Notes: generated from the letters alone by a model not told the origin. Counted from the stretch's first letter, positions 34,511-44,456 are shown. The stretch: 64,000 nt of DNA from CAYYJR01 sp964472305 (GCA_964472305.1 CAYYJR010000017.1:39067-103066), one strand, 5' to 3'. Numbers and translations: made by a program.

Positions 34511-36934
34511 TCAAGCGGTGCCGTTCACTGTTTCGTCTTGCGGGACGCTTGCCGGCACCGGCATCGCTGCCAGAGCATACGAATAGAGATGCATCAACTC
34601 ACCGAGAGAACAAACGATTTTCGCCCGCTGGGTGCTGTTCAACGCCAGATGGCGCGGTACGTCGAGGGGACCATCACCACCGATCTCCTCCAACTCCGCC
34701 CAGGGAACCGTGTAAGCGAGTACTCTGGCGACTGCCTCGCGGTAGCACGGCATGCCTGTCCAACGCCAGGTGCAGGCGGCGAATGGGAGTGCGCCAAACA
34801 GATCTGGCGGATGCGGCGATGTTGGCGGCTCTCCCAGCAGGCTCAGGCACAGGTCGACATGCCGCTGGATCGCCTGTTTCAAAGGAGTATCATCCAGCAA
34901 CTCGGCCACCTCGACCATAGTCTGCTGCGCGCCGAACAGGTAGAAGAAGAAATACAGTCCTTCCATCGTCTGGTCATCCAGGATGGGTTCCCCTTCGCCG
35001 GTGGCGATATTGATGTGCACCGACCGCACGATATGCCCGTCCTCGCGCACGCCCCGCGCGAAGACATCGGCCATATTGCGCAGCACCCGAAGATCCTCCA
35101 CATCCCCCGTCAACTCGTATTTCACCATCACGCCGGTGAAGGACGAACTCATTGAGGGCGCGGTGCCGTTGGTACGGTCATAACTCTGATAGACGTCCAC
35201 CGTATTCATGATGACTTCGCGCGTCCACGGGTCGCCGGTCAGATAATACTGTAAGCGCTTCACCAGCGGCATGCTGACGCGCCATTCCTTGTCGCGGCAT
35301 CCCCAGTGGTTGACGTTGTGGCGTGTGCCGCAGCCGCGGAAGTTGCCGCGATGATACATATCAATATCCCGATTATGCCGCGTCATCTCGATGCAGGCAT
35401 TCACCCAGTCGGTCCGTCCATGCCGCAACGCCATCAGCCACAATCCCCAGTCGGGCAGGCATTCGGTGTTCAGCCAGGCGTAGCCGCCGTGATCGAATCC
35501 CCAGCGGTCCCATTCCCGGTAATAGGACATCTGCAGATCGCCGAAGTGCATCAATCCATACCAGCCGCGCACCTCGCGCTCGTGAATGAGGAAGTCGGCC
35601 AGCCGGCACAACAGCGCCTCCTGTGCCGTTTCCGTCGGGGCGCCGATGGGACCCAGCGCCTTGCTGGCAACCAGGTGCGCCGGTGCGGTGATGCACCGCG
35701 CCGGGTGAGCGAAGGCCTGTCCAACTTCCGCCGCGCGGGTGTCGCCGGCGGGGTGGAAATAGAGCATCAGTTCACTGGTCTTGGCGATGCCGGTCGCCCC
35801 TTTCGCCTGCGCCTCGAAAGTCATGCCGGATTCACCGTATTCATACATGGCGCTGCCATAGACGATCGGCGAGTAGCGGCGCAGGTCGAGTGGTTCCGCC
35901 TCGGGCGGGATGAGGCCGAAGGTCAGGTTGCCTGTGTCGGTGTCCAGCGATAACGCGCGCGGGTACTCCTGCCAGAAATACCGCATGCCGGCAGTCAGGC
36001 CACCTTGATCCGTGCCCAGGTGGCACCACCCCGTGGCGCGCTGCCCCTCCCTGGCTTTCGTCCAGGACGCCGCGTCGCACGTGCGTTTCTCGGTGCGGTA
36101 AAACGTAGAGCCCAATTGCACCTGGCGGGCCTGCGGCCAGCACGGCCCACCCTCATACGGCAGCACCACATCCCAGTACCCCGGTCCACGATCGTTGGCA
36201 AATCCATAGCGGGCGCCTTCGCCATGGAAGGTGCCATGCGCGGTGAGGGTGAGCTCGGTCACCAGGTCATGATCAGGATCACCCAGGTAGATGAAGACCG
36301 GCTCGATGCCGATGCGGCGAGATTCCCGCAGCACTTCGATGAAGACCACCAATTCGGCAACAAGCCGGTCGCCTTCGACGAAACGGCCGGGCAAGCGGAG
36401 CACGGCGCGGTTGGAGGAGAGCGTGACTACCTGCACCTGCGCGGGATCGAAGGTCCACGCCACCGCCGGACGCGCCGGTCCGCCGGGTTCGGTGAGGCGC
36501 AGGATCGCCGTCAGGCCCGGACCATGCAACAACGAGTCCGTGCCGTCTCGGACATCGAGCACGCGGTCGGGGTTCGCCATCACCTGCACGGTCAACGCAC
36601 CGCCGGTGATCGTCACGCTGCCGTGGTCTCTCGCCGCCTGCAGACCGGATGCCGGCTCCATGGGGGTGGGAGCGAGCAGCAGATCATTCCGCCGGCCGCC
36701 GGCAAGGTTCACCGTCCCGCACAGGTGCAGCCATTTCACCGAACCGTCGGGCCAGTAGGCAGCAGGCACGCCTTCCCAGAGCGCGCTTCCCCCCGTTTCG
36801 TCCAGCACGGTGAACCAACCGCGCGCATGGATCGCGCCGCGAGGCAGCGGCATGCCGCCCACCACCGGCTCAGCCGCGCGATCAATCCCGCTGGTCTCCT
36901 CGATCCAGAAACGGATCGGTGAAAATGCACTCAT
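34511..36934 (-). CDS. Exo-rhamnogalacturonan lyase-like protein (PcRGLX/YetA family)
   Basis: 807 residues. The N-terminal RIFT-barrel-like domain carries the family start (GGMPLPRGAIHARG, AAYWPDGSVKWLHLCG). A beta-sandwich and then an (alpha/alpha) barrel follow (residues ~400-780), with RGWYGLMHFGDLQMSYYREW, GGYAWLNTECLPDWGLWLMA and FRGCGTRHNVNHWG. This three-part layout is that of PcRGLX/YetA proteins, which include PL26 exo-rhamnogalacturonan lyases. No signal peptide is visible. First gene of the operon leading to the GH42-like and PIG-L genes, read from the operator promoter at 36989-37032. Assigning lyase activity is inference from the family. Confidence 0.8.
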   Translation of the reverse strand: MSAFSPIRFWIEETSGIDRAAEPVVGGMPLPRGAIHARGWFTVLDETGGSALWEGVPAAYWPDGSVKWLHLCGTVNLAGGRRNDLLLAPTPMEPASGLQAARDHGSVTITGGALTVQVMANPDRVLDVRDGTDSLLHGPGLTAILRLTEPGGPARPAVAWTFDPAQVQVVTLSSNRAVLRLPGRFVEGDRLVAELVVFIEVLRESRRIGIEPVFIYLGDPDHDLVTELTLTAHGTFHGEGARYGFANDRGPGYWDVVLPYEGGPCWPQARQVQLGSTFYRTEKRTCDAASWTKAREGQRATGWCHLGTDQGGLTAGMRYFWQEYPRALSLDTDTGNLTFGLIPPEAEPLDLRRYSPIVYGSAMYEYGESGMTFEAQAKGATGIAKTSELMLYFHPAGDTRAAEVGQAFAHPARCITAPAHLVASKALGPIGAPTETAQEALLCRLADFLIHEREVRGWYGLMHFGDLQMSYYREWDRWGFDHGGYAWLNTECLPDWGLWLMALRHGRTDWVNACIEMTRHNRDIDMYHRGNFRGCGTRHNVNHWGCRDKEWRVSMPLVKRLQYYLTGDPWTREVIMNTVDVYQSYDRTNGTAPSMSSSFTGVMVKYELTGDVEDLRVLRNMADVFARGVREDGHIVRSVHINIATGEGEPILDDQTMEGLYFFFYLFGAQQTMVEVAELLDDTPLKQAIQRHVDLCLSLLGEPPTSPHPPDLFGALPFAACTWRWTGMPCYREAVARVLAYTVPWAELEEIGGDGPLDVPRHLALNSTQRAKIVCSLGELMHLYSYALAAMPVPASVPQDETVNGTA

Positions 36935-36988
36935 CTGTCACCCTCTGGTCCAGCTTTGCCATACCCGACGTCCGATTCCGGCGCTTGT

Positions 36989-37032
36989 CTGATACGCGTC
37001 AGAATAGTATCGCTTCACTCTGTGACTGTCAA
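36989..37032 (-). promoter_or_regulatory. LacI-type operator with promoter (site 2)
   Basis: Minus strand: TTGACA (37032-37027), 17 bp, TACTAT (37009-37004), then one base and the operator CTGACGCGTATCAG (37002-36989). It drives the lyase / GH42-like / PIG-L operon, whose first ATG is at 36934. Confidence 0.82.
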
Positions 37033-37242
37033 GAGGTTTGGGCGTGAGTAGCGGTTCACCGTTGTCAGTGCTCGATTCTCGGTTATTAGATCCGGCGCAA
37101 CCGTGAACTATGTCGGACAGATTCAGTGCAACCGACCTGTGCCGGGCCATTCCACCGGCGGCGAATCGTGATGATCGCCAAGGTGGTGGGTGCCCACCGA
37201 CACATTGCCGGTAAGGTGTACCGGGCAGGAGGCTGCACGGCA

Positions 37243-38304
37243 TCACCAGACGCGCTTGATCAATTTGGGCGCGGGACCCTGGGATCTCCGTTTGACGATA
37301 GTGCAGGGGAGAATAAAATCCCGCTGCTCTGACTCGTCATCCTCGTCGACGCGGTGTGCGAGTATGCGCTGTACTACCTCGACGATCTGGTGTGTGGGAA
37401 TTTCGATGGTGGTCAGCGGAACGCAGGCATACTCGCCCGAGTCAATGCCTTCGAATCCCACAACAGTGATGTCCTCCGGCACCCGGACGCCGGCGTTCGT
37501 CAAGGCATAGATCAAGCCGATCGCCTTCATGTCATCCGGCATCATGATCGCGGTACAGGCGTGGTCCTGCATCAGCATCATCACCTGGGACAACAACTGG
37601 GCGCCGCGCGCATAGCCGTTATCGGTGGTCAGCCCGGTTTCATCAATGGACAGCAGCGTGACGGCGCGTTCGTCCTCGGCCATCTCCCCGAAGTGGCGTC
37701 CCTTCACATAATCGGTAATGGCAACGACGCGATGGCCGGAGTGGAGGAGATGGCGCAGCATGTTATGGAGCGCGCCATGGCGATCGAACCCGATGCGGTA
37801 GCAACGGGGGAAGGAGACGTCGGGCAGCTGATACACGCCAAACAGGTAGTCAATCAGGAAGAGGCGTCGACCGCGCATCATCGTAGAAAACTGGGGGGTG
37901 GACAGGCAGGCGTTGATCAAGTTGTTGCCCAGCACGATTACGTCGTTGACTTTCCGTCCTAGCAGGTTGCGCACCCCGGGCAGAAAGGAGTGCAGATCAA
38001 CAGCCTGGAAGACCGGCATGATCTCGGTCTCATACAGCATCTTCAGCAGCAGGAAATACATCGTGTGCTGGCTTTCTGTCAAGGCGTTGGATTCATTGCT
38101 GATGAGAATACCCACCTGGTCTGTTCGCCCGGCGGCCACCCGGGAGGCGTTCAGATCCTTGACGTAACCGTGTTTCTCGGCATACGCCAGGATACGCGCC
38201 TGCGTCGCCTTGGAGATGCCGTAGCGATCAGCCTTGCCGTTCAAGGTTACCGAAACGGTGGTATAAGATATCTTCAAATCGTGGGCAATATCCACTAAAC
38301 GCAT
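37243..38304 (-). CDS. LacI-family transcriptional regulator
   Basis: 353 residues. The N-terminal HTH reads MRLVDIAHDLKISYTTVSVT followed by LNGKADRYGISKATQARIL, and the hinge is DLNASRVAAGRTDQVGILIS. A periplasmic-binding-protein-like effector domain occupies the rest, ending in the family-typical ITVVGFEGIDSGEYACVPLT. AAAAGGAG precedes the ATG at 38304. LacI proteins bind pseudo-palindromes with a central CG, which is exactly the form of the repeated sites around this gene. One imperfect site covers the gene's own start codon. I infer it represses the surrounding polysaccharide genes until a sugar fragment binds. Confidence 0.93.
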   Translation of the reverse strand: MRLVDIAHDLKISYTTVSVTLNGKADRYGISKATQARILAYAEKHGYVKDLNASRVAAGRTDQVGILISNESNALTESQHTMYFLLLKMLYETEIMPVFQAVDLHSFLPGVRNLLGRKVNDVIVLGNNLINACLSTPQFSTMMRGRRLFLIDYLFGVYQLPDVSFPRCYRIGFDRHGALHNMLRHLLHSGHRVVAITDYVKGRHFGEMAEDERAVTLLSIDETGLTTDNGYARGAQLLSQVMMLMQDHACTAIMMPDDMKAIGLIYALTNAGVRVPEDITVVGFEGIDSGEYACVPLTTIEIPTHQIVEVVQRILAHRVDEDDESEQRDFILPCTIVKRRSQGPAPKLIKRVW

Positions 38305-38313
38305 ACGCGTCAG
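38300..38313 (-). promoter_or_regulatory. Imperfect operator over the regulator's start codon (site 3)
   Basis: Minus-strand CTGACGCGTATGCG matches the site-2 operator in its first 11 bases, and 12 of 14 positions match a site in total when aligned in either half. It spans the SD-start region, with ATG at 38304-38302 inside it. Suggests autoregulation. Confidence 0.5.
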
Positions 38314-38786
38314 ACTCCTTTTCTGCGCCAGTCATCTGACAGGCAACAGGTAGTACCCGTTTTATGGCACTAACGATATATATGTCACAAGTTTTTAGCG
38401 ATTTTGTCAAGTCGAACAATTATTCAATCTCGATTAAAACAGTCAATGACATGCTCTTTTTAGTATTTCTACCAGCATATTACCGTGGGTGGCGTATTCT
38501 GGTGCCAACGATACCGTACGCGTCGCAAATACCGGCTTTTCGGTGCTTAGACCACCGCTGCCCGTGTTGACGCTCCTTACATGGCTACTCTGCGCAACTT
38601 TCGGCGCCAGGTATTTGCTGCGAGTCGAGTGTTGACATTCCATCCAACATACAGAATCGTCCCTTCGGCGATATAGCTACGCTGCTGTTGCGCTCGTCTC
38701 CGAACAAGTGATTCGCGAAGCGGATTCCTGTTGATCCTATCCTCGGCAGAGTCGCCGGCGTGCGGAACGATATCCTGACCGGAGGA
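38314..38786. other. Intergenic stretch between the regulator and the next operon
   Basis: AT-rich around 38360-38460, the likely promoter area of the regulator (TTGACA-like at minus 38427-38422), but no convincing -10 at correct spacing could be fixed. No gene-like frame was seen. Confidence 0.4.
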
Positions 38787-38829
38787 TTGACAAGAGGGGG
38801 AACCTGCGGTATAATCTGATGCGGGTCAG
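38787..38829 (+). promoter_or_regulatory. LacI-type operator with consensus promoter (site 4)
   Basis: TTGACA (38787-38792), 17 bp, TATAAT (38810-38815), immediately followed by CTGATGCGGGTCAG (38816-38829). Both promoter hexamers are perfect. It drives the gene starting at 39010. Confidence 0.85.
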
Positions 38830-39009
38830 ATACCGATGAAATGATCTGGGATCAAGGAGCAGCCCGGAGTTGGCGGTACCCGCCTGGAAGGTATGAGCGA
38901 GACATAGGCCGGGAACAGGACAGGCCCTTGATCGACACAGCGGTGTTGGGAGCGCATGGCGTTTTGCCGCTGGCATGCTTCGCGGATCAGGCCTATCTTA
39001 AGGATCATA

Positions 39010-41340
39010 ATGAATGAAATTAATTATGATGTGTGCGAATCGCACACTGCTTTACCCCACTTGGGGCGCGTCAACCTGATGCGGCTGGGCGACGAGGAAC
39101 CTGCCGGCTTATGGATCACCTCACTGCCGGTGCCGCCCGGGGCCGACTACGCAATGAGCCTGAACGGTCGCTCCACCTATGTTGAACCCCTCGGAGCCTG
39201 GCCGGGACGGACTACTACATCTCCGCGCCGTCTGCTGCTGGTGGCAGATGGCGAAGAAACCGCTCCACCGACGCTTGCCCTCGCCCATGCGGGCGCCGCA
39301 CCGGCAACCCCGACTCCAACGACGGAAATGGAGCTCATCGCGCGTGCGCCACGCAAATTCTTCATCTGGGAACAGCACGGCCTGCGGATCGACTGGGGGG
39401 ATCAGTCGGTACTCCTCGCACTCGGAATGCACGTGGACGACACGGTGCACTGGTGGGAGAACTGCCGACTCGTTACCGTGGCGGAGTCGCCCGTCTGCCG
39501 TACCGTCATGATGTCCGGCGCCATTCCATCTCACAAGGTGAATCTGGATCATTTCAGCCGACATCACGGGTATACGGACCCGTTCCTCCATCAGCATAAC
39601 TGGATCTACGGGCAGATTTATGCCCGCCTGTATGCCAATGGCGTCTGTGAAATTTTTGCCCGGCATATCAACAGCCGGTATGTCGATCTCGGTCAGGATC
39701 TCACGAACGCTGTGCCGGTCTTCGGCCTGCGCACCCCGGACAGCATGGCCGACATGGACGCGCTGTCCGGGCGCTGGGATGGAACACGCACTGCGCTCAC
39801 TCTGGGCGGCGTCCGCTTCGACGTCACCGACATCGCGCACCTGGCTACGCCTGAACAACCCGGGCAGATGGCGGTAGTGGACGGCATACTCGCCTGGCAA
39901 CCGTATCTGGGGATGGAGCTCTTCGGCGGTGTGGCACCGGAGCAGATTACCGGCGATGCCTTCATCATTCACGCCGAAGATCGGACGATCCCTCGCGGCA
40001 TGGCCCGCAGCCTGCGCTGCTCGCTCAGTCTGAATCCTGCCCGCTCCCCGCGCGTGGCGCGCTACCTGGCGCCGGCATGGTGGTACGGCTTGTGCGAAGA
40101 GCTTTCTCCCGCGCCCCTGTTGCCGGTTGACAACGCATTTTCGCCCTATCTGGACCAACATCGCCAGTGGTTCCGCGCGTGCACGCAGCAGCAAGGATTT
40201 GAAGACGGCTGTGTCCCGCGCCAAGCAGCGATTGGGCAGGCACGACGTCCCGAGCCCGGCTGGGAAGGCGAAGTGCCCGGCGCCATGTTCCTCTGCGCAT
40301 GGCGCACCGGCGATGCACTCGACTACGACCTGGCTATGCGGGCGTCCTACGCCTTTACCGACATTTATGTGAACCATGCCGATAAGGGCGTGCGCATGCA
40401 CGGGCAGGCGCCGCCGGCGATTTCGCTGCCGATGGCGCGCGTTCACGGCTGCGTGCTTGCGTACCTGGAGACAGGAGACCCGTACCTGCTCGATACGGCG
40501 CGGGCAGTCATCGAGAATAGCTACTGGCTGCATAAGAACGCCTGGCCCCGATTGTCTATCGGTCGCGACGCCTGCTTTGTGCGCGGGGCGGTGTTGCTTT
40601 ACCGCTACCTGAACGAGACACATTTCCTGGAGATCGCCCGGGAGTGCATCCGGACGATCGGCCAATCGCAATTCCCCGATGGCAGCTTTGGCGATCAGGG
40701 CGGCGGCACCGGCATCCACGGCAGCAACTCCTATGTGGTTAAACCCTGGATGGGCAGCATGGCCGTCGGACCGGTTATCGACTACCTGGAGCTCTACCCG
40801 GAGGATACAGCGGCGCGCGCCATCGTGCTGAAATTTGCCGATTGGTTGCTTCGTGAACGCGTCGAGCATGCACCGGGCATCCGCTCCTGGTCCTATCAGC
40901 ATTTTTATGCCGGCATGCGCGAGCATTTCCGCCCTAATACCGGCCAATATATTATCCTGCCCGACAGGATCCCCTGGTGTGGCGATTATTTGGCGCGCAT
41001 CCTGCCATTCTGCTCCCTGATCACCGGCAATCCGGCCTACTTCGATGCCTGGGCGGAAGCCTTCAACGGCAAACTACATGCCAGCAAGAAGACACGTCTG
41101 GAAGGCGGCGACCATGCCACCGCGCAGGCCTGGCAATACATCCCCTGGGTACAGCAGCGTATCTGGCAAGCCACGCAAACCCCGGAAGGCGTGCAAATCG
41201 CCCCAACCTTTTTCAGCCCCAGCACCCCGCGTGAGGGCACCGTGCTAACCCCCGACGGTCCGGTGGAGGTTACCTGGAATGGCTCTGACATCGAGATGCT
41301 GGTCGCCACGGATCCGGAGCAACACCCGGCGCCCACCTGA
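39010..41340 (+). CDS. Large uncharacterised protein, probable (alpha/alpha) barrel enzyme
   Basis: 776 residues from the ATG at 39010 (AAGGA 5 nt upstream). The first ~340 residues are beta-rich, with FSRHHGYTDPFLHQHNWIYG followed by GQIYARLYANGVCEIFARHI, a His/Tyr-rich stretch that looks like a binding or catalytic surface. From ~390 on, helical repeats with LPMARVHGCVLAYLETGDPY and SQFPDGSFGDQGGG resemble the toroid of lyases and unsaturated glucuronyl hydrolases. No signal peptide seen. It is distantly similar in style to the PcRGLX-like protein. Single gene, under operator site 4, ended by a strong hairpin. I cannot assign a reaction. Confidence 0.75.
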   Translation: MNEINYDVCESHTALPHLGRVNLMRLGDEEPAGLWITSLPVPPGADYAMSLNGRSTYVEPLGAWPGRTTTSPRRLLLVADGEETAPPTLALAHAGAAPATPTPTTEMELIARAPRKFFIWEQHGLRIDWGDQSVLLALGMHVDDTVHWWENCRLVTVAESPVCRTVMMSGAIPSHKVNLDHFSRHHGYTDPFLHQHNWIYGQIYARLYANGVCEIFARHINSRYVDLGQDLTNAVPVFGLRTPDSMADMDALSGRWDGTRTALTLGGVRFDVTDIAHLATPEQPGQMAVVDGILAWQPYLGMELFGGVAPEQITGDAFIIHAEDRTIPRGMARSLRCSLSLNPARSPRVARYLAPAWWYGLCEELSPAPLLPVDNAFSPYLDQHRQWFRACTQQQGFEDGCVPRQAAIGQARRPEPGWEGEVPGAMFLCAWRTGDALDYDLAMRASYAFTDIYVNHADKGVRMHGQAPPAISLPMARVHGCVLAYLETGDPYLLDTARAVIENSYWLHKNAWPRLSIGRDACFVRGAVLLYRYLNETHFLEIARECIRTIGQSQFPDGSFGDQGGGTGIHGSNSYVVKPWMGSMAVGPVIDYLELYPEDTAARAIVLKFADWLLRERVEHAPGIRSWSYQHFYAGMREHFRPNTGQYIILPDRIPWCGDYLARILPFCSLITGNPAYFDAWAEAFNGKLHASKKTRLEGGDHATAQAWQYIPWVQQRIWQATQTPEGVQIAPTFFSPSTPREGTVLTPDGPVEVTWNGSDIEMLVATDPEQHPAPT

Positions 41341-41349
41341 TCCGGGATC

Positions 41350-41397
41350 ATCACGACGGTCGAGCGTGCGTCGAGACACCCCCCCGACCGTCGTGAT
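41350..41397. terminator. Hairpin between convergent genes
   Basis: ATCACGACGGTCG (41350-41362) pairs perfectly with CGACCGTCGTGAT (41385-41397), a 13-bp stem with a 22-nt loop, placed between the stops of the 39010-41340 and 41480-42769 genes. Confidence 0.65.
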
Positions 41398-41479
41398 TGC
41401 GCTCCAAGGCACTGAAGGACTGCGAAACATCTTGGAACTCCGGTGGTACATTCACCGCAGAAAAGCGGCACCGACTTGA

Positions 41480-42769
41480 TCACTCACAGGATGTGCCGAC
41501 CATGCCGCGGACAACCGCCGTCAACCGCGGCAAGTCCGATGGAGTCGCCTGCCCGCCCGGCGCCGCCCAGGAGACGCCTTGTTGCGACGGGAAGCGACCG
41601 GTGCCGATAAAGGTCAGGGCGATCTCGGTGAGACCGTCGATTCCGGTCGTATGAATCTCTGGATGCTGTGCCATTTGCTCTATCTTACACGCTGACCCCG
41701 GCACGGAGACAATGCGCCCGGCTGCCACGTAAGCCAGGTTGTTGAGCAGCACGAAAGGTCGCGTGTCGTCCAGGCGGATAAGCGGACGGTTTGCCTCACC
41801 GCGAAGATAGGCAAAATATTGCCGGATATTCGCGCTCAAACGATGCTCGACCGCCACCGGGATGCGCTCACATCGCCCATCATTCCACTGCACCGTGAAT
41901 ACTTTATTCGGGTGACCGTCCGGCCCGGATTCTTGTTGTCCGGTAATCGTCGCGTGCTCGCACTCCACCCACTCCTGGTCATACGGCGTCCCGTTGCATG
42001 CGTGCGACATCGCCAGCAACACCTCTGGTCCATTTTCCAGCGCCGCGCGGACGAAGATGGTATCAGTGCCTTCAATGGAGTTCGCCCGATAGAGTTCCGC
42101 CGTGACGTCATTGATCTGTCCCCACTGCCAGTCTCCATGCAGGCCTCCCCAGAACAGCGCACTGTTGACGGCGTGGGCCATCGCATTGCCCATCACGGAA
42201 TCCAGCACCAGGCGTTCATCGAGCATCAGCCGTCCCGCCCAGGCAGCACGGGCATAATACGAGGACGGCCGTGGTGACATCCCCACCATGCTGATCCGCC
42301 GTATCGCACCGAACTCTCCCGCAACCAGGCGCTGCTTCAACGCCAGTCGCGCTCCCTCGCCAATGTAACTGAATCCGACCATGGTGTCGCGCGTTGCCGT
42401 CGCCTCCACGGCCAGCATGCGGAGCAATTCGTGATAATCAAGCGTCGGCGGTTTCTCGAGGTAGACGGGCAGTTTCCGCGTGACGCACGCCTGGTGCATC
42501 GGCGCATGCAATGGAATCGGGGTTGGTATGGTCACCACATCCAACGAATCTCGATATGCATCGAGCATGACCAGGTAATCGGTAAACAGGCCTATGCCGC
42601 GCTCGGTAAAGCGCAACGCGCACTGCCGCTCGCTAAATGTCTCCATATTGGGATCGCAGGCGCATACCAGGCGGCACGCGCCTTCCGCCTCCAAGGCGAG
42701 AATGGTGTCATGGTGATATCCGGCAAATCCACCCATGCCGATGATGCCGATGCGTATGGGATCAGACAT
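41480..42769 (-). CDS. Gfo/Idh/MocA family oxidoreductase
   Basis: 429 residues. The nucleotide-binding loop is GIIGMGGFAGYHHD and the catalytic Lys is present in LPVYLEKPPTLDY. The C-terminal domain carries LVLDSVMGNAMAHAVNSALF. AGGAG lies 6 nt before the ATG at 42769. It is 28 bp downstream of the FG-GAP/UnbV gene and probably co-transcribed from the promoter with the operator at 44913-44926. Its likely role is oxidation or reduction of a sugar produced by the regulon. Cytoplasmic. Confidence 0.9.
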   Translation of the reverse strand: MSDPIRIGIIGMGGFAGYHHDTILALEAEGACRLVCACDPNMETFSERQCALRFTERGIGLFTDYLVMLDAYRDSLDVVTIPTPIPLHAPMHQACVTRKLPVYLEKPPTLDYHELLRMLAVEATATRDTMVGFSYIGEGARLALKQRLVAGEFGAIRRISMVGMSPRPSSYYARAAWAGRLMLDERLVLDSVMGNAMAHAVNSALFWGGLHGDWQWGQINDVTAELYRANSIEGTDTIFVRAALENGPEVLLAMSHACNGTPYDQEWVECEHATITGQQESGPDGHPNKVFTVQWNDGRCERIPVAVEHRLSANIRQYFAYLRGEANRPLIRLDDTRPFVLLNNLAYVAAGRIVSVPGSACKIEQMAQHPEIHTTGIDGLTEIALTFIGTGRFPSQQGVSWAAPGGQATPSDLPRLTAVVRGMVGTSCE

Positions 42770-42797
42770 TCGCTACTCCTTCACGAACTCAAATATC

Positions 42798-44420
42798 TCA
42801 ATCTGCTGTCACCCTGGAGTCCAGTGACGGCACCGGACCAAATTCCACCAGTAACTGCTGGTTCACCTTTACCTGTGGCAGCACCTTCTGCTGTCCCTGC
42901 CAGGTTACCACCAGATCGCACGCGGTGACGGCACCCAATCCCAGGTGCGCCAGCGCCTCTTCCCCGGTGGCATACCCGTTGCCGATAGACAGGTCATACC
43001 GCGCGAGAAGCGCGGTGGCTTGCCCGGCCTGCCCGGTCCGATAGGCGCGGATAATGGCCCCGATACCCATGGGATTGAAGCCCGGCCGCGTCCCTTTCAC
43101 ATGTACCTGCAACCAGTTGCCGCCGGGGGTCATGTTGCGCAAAGCCAGGTTGGCGGTCTCATCGAACCAGGCGGGCAAGATCAGGTCCAGCCGTCCGTCC
43201 CGTTCCAGGTCGACTACGGCGCCGGGGGCGTAATAACACAGGATGCGCTCGACGGGGGGCACCGCGAACTGCGGCACACCGGCGGGATTGTTGCCCAGAT
43301 TGCGCAAGATAAACGGGCATGACCGATCATTCTGATCCGCATACAGCATACTCAGCGCGACATCCAGTCGACCGTCGTTATCCATATCGCGGAGCGCCAC
43401 TTGCGCACCTTTTATGATGCTGCGCGTAATGGGGCTGGTCGGCGGAAAGACCACCCGTCGAATCTCTGTGAACTGCGGCACGCCGTCTTGGATGCCCCGG
43501 TTCTGATAAATGAAGATCATGCCGGGTTGCCCATGCACGGTAATAACCAGGTCAAGTAAATCGTCACCGTTCAGATCGCCAAATACTGCACCGCAGGGCC
43601 ACCATTCGCCTTGTGCCTTTGGCAACACCAGTTGCCAGCGGTTCTCTGCCGAACGGTACTGACCGGTTGGCCCACTAACAAAGAGACGGTTCGCATGCGC
43701 GACGAAAATATCCAGCGTACCATCATTGTTGACATCGGCAAGTGCGAGTCCCAGCGCCGTGGTATCCTCGAGCGGAAAGCCTAATGTCTCGGTGACATCG
43801 GTAAACGTCCAGTTTCCTTCATTGCGTAGAATATGCAGCCGATTCTTGAGTGGATCGCGATAGGCGCCATCGGAGAAAATCAGGTCCAGCAGTCCATCGC
43901 GGTTGAAATCCAGTACCGCGATATTGCGCGTGGAAACGGTGGTCAACCAATCAGGCGGTTGCGGCGTTGCATCTCGAAATCGTCCCTGCCCCAGATTTTC
44001 GAACAGCATACTCCGACAAGTTTGCCGATTCACATGGTTGCCCACTACCAAATCCAGGCGCCCGTCGTTATTCAAATCAACGAAAAGCGCCATCGTGGTG
44101 CGTGCCTTTTTTCCGATCAGGAAGGTAGTGTCATCCGGTGAAAGCGTAAAGCGTCCGGCGGTGTTGAGAAACAACATGTTCGGTAGTGGAGCGCCAGGTT
44201 GCTTGAATAGCGGACGGTCAGCGAAGGCGCCCAAATACAGGTCGGGCAAGCCATCGCCCGTGCAATCGCCCACCGCGATGCCGTGGGCTGTCCGCCATGC
44301 CTGCAAAGGCTCGGATAATCCGAGTTGACGCGTGACATCTTCAAAGATGAATTGTGCTTGCGCCAGTGACGCGAGCAGCAGGATACCCAGCCAGCTACAC
44401 AATCGGTATTTCACCCGCAT
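42798..44420 (-). CDS. Secreted FG-GAP/VCBS repeat protein with ASPIC/UnbV domain
   Basis: About 540 residues with signal peptide LCSWLGILLLASLAQA. Several FG-GAP/calcium-type repeats follow (AVGDCTGDGLPDLYLGAF, DLNNDGRLDLVVGN, FNRDGLLDLIFSDG, DVNNDGTLDIFVAH, DMDNDGRLDVALSM), forming a predicted beta-propeller. The C-terminus matches ASPIC/UnbV (GNWLQVHVKGTRPGFNPMG, then IGAIIRAY). The start is uncertain: ATG 44420 has AGGAG only 1 nt away, while GTG 44414 has AGGAG 7 nt upstream. Such proteins bind ligands or surfaces. No catalytic role is established. It shares a transcript with the oxidoreductase downstream. Confidence 0.85.
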   Translation of the reverse strand: MRVKYRLCSWLGILLLASLAQAQFIFEDVTRQLGLSEPLQAWRTAHGIAVGDCTGDGLPDLYLGAFADRPLFKQPGAPLPNMLFLNTAGRFTLSPDDTTFLIGKKARTTMALFVDLNNDGRLDLVVGNHVNRQTCRSMLFENLGQGRFRDATPQPPDWLTTVSTRNIAVLDFNRDGLLDLIFSDGAYRDPLKNRLHILRNEGNWTFTDVTETLGFPLEDTTALGLALADVNNDGTLDIFVAHANRLFVSGPTGQYRSAENRWQLVLPKAQGEWWPCGAVFGDLNGDDLLDLVITVHGQPGMIFIYQNRGIQDGVPQFTEIRRVVFPPTSPITRSIIKGAQVALRDMDNDGRLDVALSMLYADQNDRSCPFILRNLGNNPAGVPQFAVPPVERILCYYAPGAVVDLERDGRLDLILPAWFDETANLALRNMTPGGNWLQVHVKGTRPGFNPMGIGAIIRAYRTGQAGQATALLARYDLSIGNGYATGEEALAHLGLGAVTACDLVVTWQGQQKVLPQVKVNQQLLVEFGPVPSLDSRVTAD

Positions 44421-44456
44421 GCTCCTTTCTGATCGGCACACTGATCTGGATTGCCG

